Below are positions 61,291-64,000 of a stretch of DNA of 64,000 nt, one piece after another. Numbering within the stretch: position 1 is the first letter of the stretch; each line of letters starts with the position of its first letter. The position numbers and the translations under genes were made by a program. The notes below the pieces were generated by a model. That model searched no databases and was not told the origin of the DNA. It was given only the letters and a program-made list of their open reading frames with translations. The stretch covers positions 248,001 through 312,000 of the forward strand of contig JAQGDQ010000046.1 of assembly GCA_030141605.1 (NCBI GenBank), in the 5' to 3' direction. The stretch comes from Tubiluchus corallicola (lineage: Eukaryota; Priapulida; Priapulimorpha; Priapulimorphida; Tubiluchidae).

Positions 61291-61498
61291 TAATATTAAT
61301 ATTCGCTGTGCATATTACAGTGTTTTATTGTTCAGGAATACTTCAAAGAAATTAAAGTTTTCAGCAATATCCATACCGCTTAGGAGATTACGCAGACGCA
61401 TATAAATAGTAAAATGTGTACGGTCCCACATGCACATCAAGGCTCAAGCAGCATTCTAGTCTAGCGCTCAGGCCACCTGAAATACAAACAATACTTAC

Positions 61499-61560
61499 AG
61501 AACAAGAGCTCGGCGTCCACTGCTGGCTAAATATTATCCTAAATATGCAGCTGCTGTGAT
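61499..61560 (-). promoter_or_regulatory. BLTP1: Candidate non-coding first exon of BLTP1
   Basis: On the minus strand a strong donor (GTAAGTATT) at 61498-61490 follows a locally GC-richer stretch. Spliced to 61132 it would give a short 5' leader and a 366-base intron. The upstream end is a guess and no TATA box was recognised. Confidence 0.4.
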
Positions 61561-63160
61561 GATTTTTACTGCTGACCGTTTATCACCAACATTTGAATAT
61601 AGTGAAAGACAACACTACATTTAAGGGAATGGCTGAGTAGTCACGGCATGTGCTTAGTAAGTCAAGTGAAGTAAAACTAGGTCTGCTTACAAAAACAGAT
61701 GGATGATCACAAAAAAACTTCTTCTCGTTGGTTATCTTATCTGAAATGTAATGAAATGTGAAGTTGCAGATCAGTCAGCAACCTGCCACTGTGTTGTTGA
61801 CGTCACTATTGCAAAAGCATTATATAATAAGATAAAATTTATTCTGCCTTCGGGTAATCTTACATCACTAATGTTATCTGGCTCAACATAAAAATATATA
61901 CTACTATAAACTTACAAAGCAACTACAACATGTGCACTTGAACAAACATGCTGATAAAATGAATGAAGCAGTCACCTATCCCTTGTGCATAAGGTACATC
62001 ATTACATTACTACAGGGTAGACTTACATTTAAAAAAATTAAATGGGCAGCAAATCCAAGCCTAAAATTAAATGACACACTATAGAGACCAGGAAACTGAC
62101 TGTCACTTGAAATTAAGATTAAAGTGTCTTATTACACATGGGATAAAAGGACTCACAAAATCTATTAGTTTTACAAATAAGACTTTACACCTACCAGATT
62201 TCAGTTTCTCAAAGTTTGATGCAACAGAGTTGGAGAGGTCACTTATTTTCCAGTTTAAATACCTGAGTGCCACAGACCTTATAGGCAATACTAGTAATTA
62301 TTTTATTTAAAAGATACATGACAGGACAATTTGTACTCTAATGGACAGTTCACAATTTTTTTCTGCTGCTGTCCAGATGAATGCAATGATATAATGCTAA
62401 CAAAGTCAACTCTCAAATATTGCTACAGTATTGTATAGCCTCATCCTTGCCATGCATTTTCAAGTATTCATCTGGGGACAATTCATATAGGGACCATTAC
62501 TGGGATACTACATAACATGATGATTGAGAAAAAACAAAAAGTATTTGTCTTGCAATTTAATTCCCATAAATTGTTATTTTACCAGTATTCCTACTAGCCT
62601 ATTGTGCAAATTTAAGAATCAATCATGGTTTAATGAATGCATGCACAAAAACGATGCAATGCACCTGCCAAGTACTTAAGGTTTCACAAAGTTAGTTAGA
62701 CAATACCTTAGTCACAGAAAAGGGAAAGCCTTTATATAATAAATGAAACTTTAAACAAGTGCAAAAACTCCATTGACATTTTGCAACATGTCTAATTAAT
62801 TAATAATTATGATGATGTTGATATAAGTATATAATACATGTAAAACTCACTAATAAATAATTTGTTTCTTTTCACAAACCAAGCCATTAGCTATGTAGGT
62901 ACAAGCTTTTTAGTGCAAGGGAAAATAAAGTATTTCATAAATTCAAGTAAACTTATATTTTATACCTATTACCTAAGCTATAACCATCTGTACTTGCTAT
63001 CATTTGATTTTGCTGATACTGATTTATTGAAATGACGTGTTCGCTTTCACCAAACACGTATATTATAGAACAATTAAGCACTTTGAACAAGTATAAATAT
63101 TAATGAAAATTATAATCATTAACTAGATGATAGTAGTAGTAGTAGTAATAGCATATAGCC
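61561..63160. other. Upstream region of BLTP1
   Basis: About 1.6 kb with no supported gene. Should include the BLTP1 promoter near its left side. A (TAG)n run lies at 63126-63146. Small open frames near 62100-62310 on both strands have no recognisable content. Confidence 0.5.
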
Positions 63161-63170
63161 TCATGTTAGT

Positions 63171-63728
63171 TCTAGTTGGAGTCATGTTACAAATGGAGTC
63201 CACAAGGATCTATATTAAGACCTATTTTGTTTTTGCTATTCGTAAACGATCTACCAGATTCAATCACTTCAGATGTTAATTTCTTTGCTGATGATACTAA
63301 AGTGTACCGTAAAGTGCTTTCTAAAGTTGATTCACTCTGCCTTCAGTAAGATTTATTCCAGTTAGGGACTTGGTCTGATAAATAGCTGTTGCAGTTTAAT
63401 GCTGACAAATGTGTAGTGCCACATCTCAAAGCACATATTCCAACACAGTATCAACTGAATGATAAAAAGTTAATATATGTCTCAAAACATAATGGACTTG
63501 GTGTGATCATTCTGATGACCTTAAACCTTCTGCCCATATAACTATAAATATTGAGAAGGCAAACAGAATGATTGGTTTGATTAAACCCTATTTTGTTAAT
63601 TATGAGCCGAAACAAGTATTAACTCTATATAAGGTATATGTACCACCCTCAAGTATTCAAATGTAGTTTGGTCTCCCTCATTACAATCTGACATCAAGAG
63701 ACTGCAGAAAGTCCAAATCCAAGACAGA
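63171..63728 (+). pseudogene. Non-LTR retrotransposon reverse transcriptase fragment (CR1/jockey-like)
   Basis: Palm-domain motifs are readable in shifting frames: QGSILRPILFLLFVNDLPDS, then FFADDTKVYRK containing the catalytic FADD (63284-63295), then LLQFNADKC. Near 63645-63725, YSNVVWSPSLQSDIKRLQKV is the usual downstream signature. One base is missing at the GVPQG motif near 63202, and several stops interrupt. A dead LINE fragment on the strand opposite to BLTP1; the clade is inferred only from motif style. Confidence 0.85.
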
Positions 63729-64000
63729 GTGTAATAATGTCAGAATTGTGAAACTGAACTTTCCAGTCAATGTTTTCAAAAAAATTTAGTAACAAAGTTA
63801 ATTTAGAACGATTAAAGTCATGCCAGGGTCTAGTTACAAGTTGTTGGTAATTGTACTCAACATCAAAACAAATGCTAGTGTCATGATCACTGGCTGAAAT
63901 CCATGCCAAGGAAAGCAATTTGTAATGTGTTCAGGACAATTAGTTAAGACTAATTCTAGGCAACTGTTTCTGCGAGTAGGAAAATGAACTAACTGAGAAA

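Noticed and set aside
1-64000. CRISPR arrays, bacterial operons, ribosome binding sites or rRNA
   Set aside because: None present; the window is intron-rich animal DNA.

Overview
The window is AT-rich animal DNA that is almost entirely filled by one very large, intron-dense gene on the minus strand. Exons are flanked by GT-AG splice sites, introns make up most of the sequence, and the repeats are metazoan types (pogo/Tigger, hAT, non-LTR retrotransposon, MITEs). There is no operon structure. I cannot name the species. Intron density, compact introns and the repeat types fit an invertebrate animal; a tunicate or another marine invertebrate is plausible but unproven.

The gene is the ortholog of BLTP1 (KIAA1109 in human, tweek in Drosophila, lpd-3 in C. 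elegans), a bridge-like lipid transfer protein. I traced 59 consecutive coding exons from the start codon at 61110 down to 81. Joined in order, reading phase is preserved across every junction. They encode about 3,950 residues; the human protein is about 5,000, so the last fifth lies beyond position 1. The start codon has an in-frame stop just upstream and a splice acceptor in the 5' UTR, and a candidate non-coding first exon lies near 61.5 kb.

Layout: 64000-61500 is upstream sequence carrying a broken non-LTR reverse transcriptase (63.17-63.73 kb). 61.1-41 kb holds exons 1-20, the N-terminal membrane anchor and conserved groove-forming segments. 40.4-24.8 kb holds exons 21-32, including long, poorly conserved Ser/Thr/acidic regions (exons 22, 24, 32) between conserved blocks. 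23.4-9.1 kb holds exons 33-49, the best conserved part. 7.7-0.08 kb holds exons 50-59.

The introns host a varied set of mobile elements: a nearly full-length Tigger/pogo element with broken transposase (14.3-16.3 kb), two members of a second pogo-like family (27.5-28.8 and 46.7-47.6 kb), the first nested between inverted arrays of a GTGCCATTTT repeat, a 1.7 kb terminal-inverted-repeat element with recurring ATGGCCGCC motifs (33.06-34.76 kb), a hAT remnant (50.5-51.1 kb) and several short MITEs. I found no second cellular protein-coding gene, no convincing tRNA and no CRISPR array. I found no evidence for a wholly new multi-gene system. The points most worth checking are a GC-AG intron, the TIR element with recurring motifs, the nested foldback-like repeat, a partial exon-11 duplication and a GC-rich intronic island.
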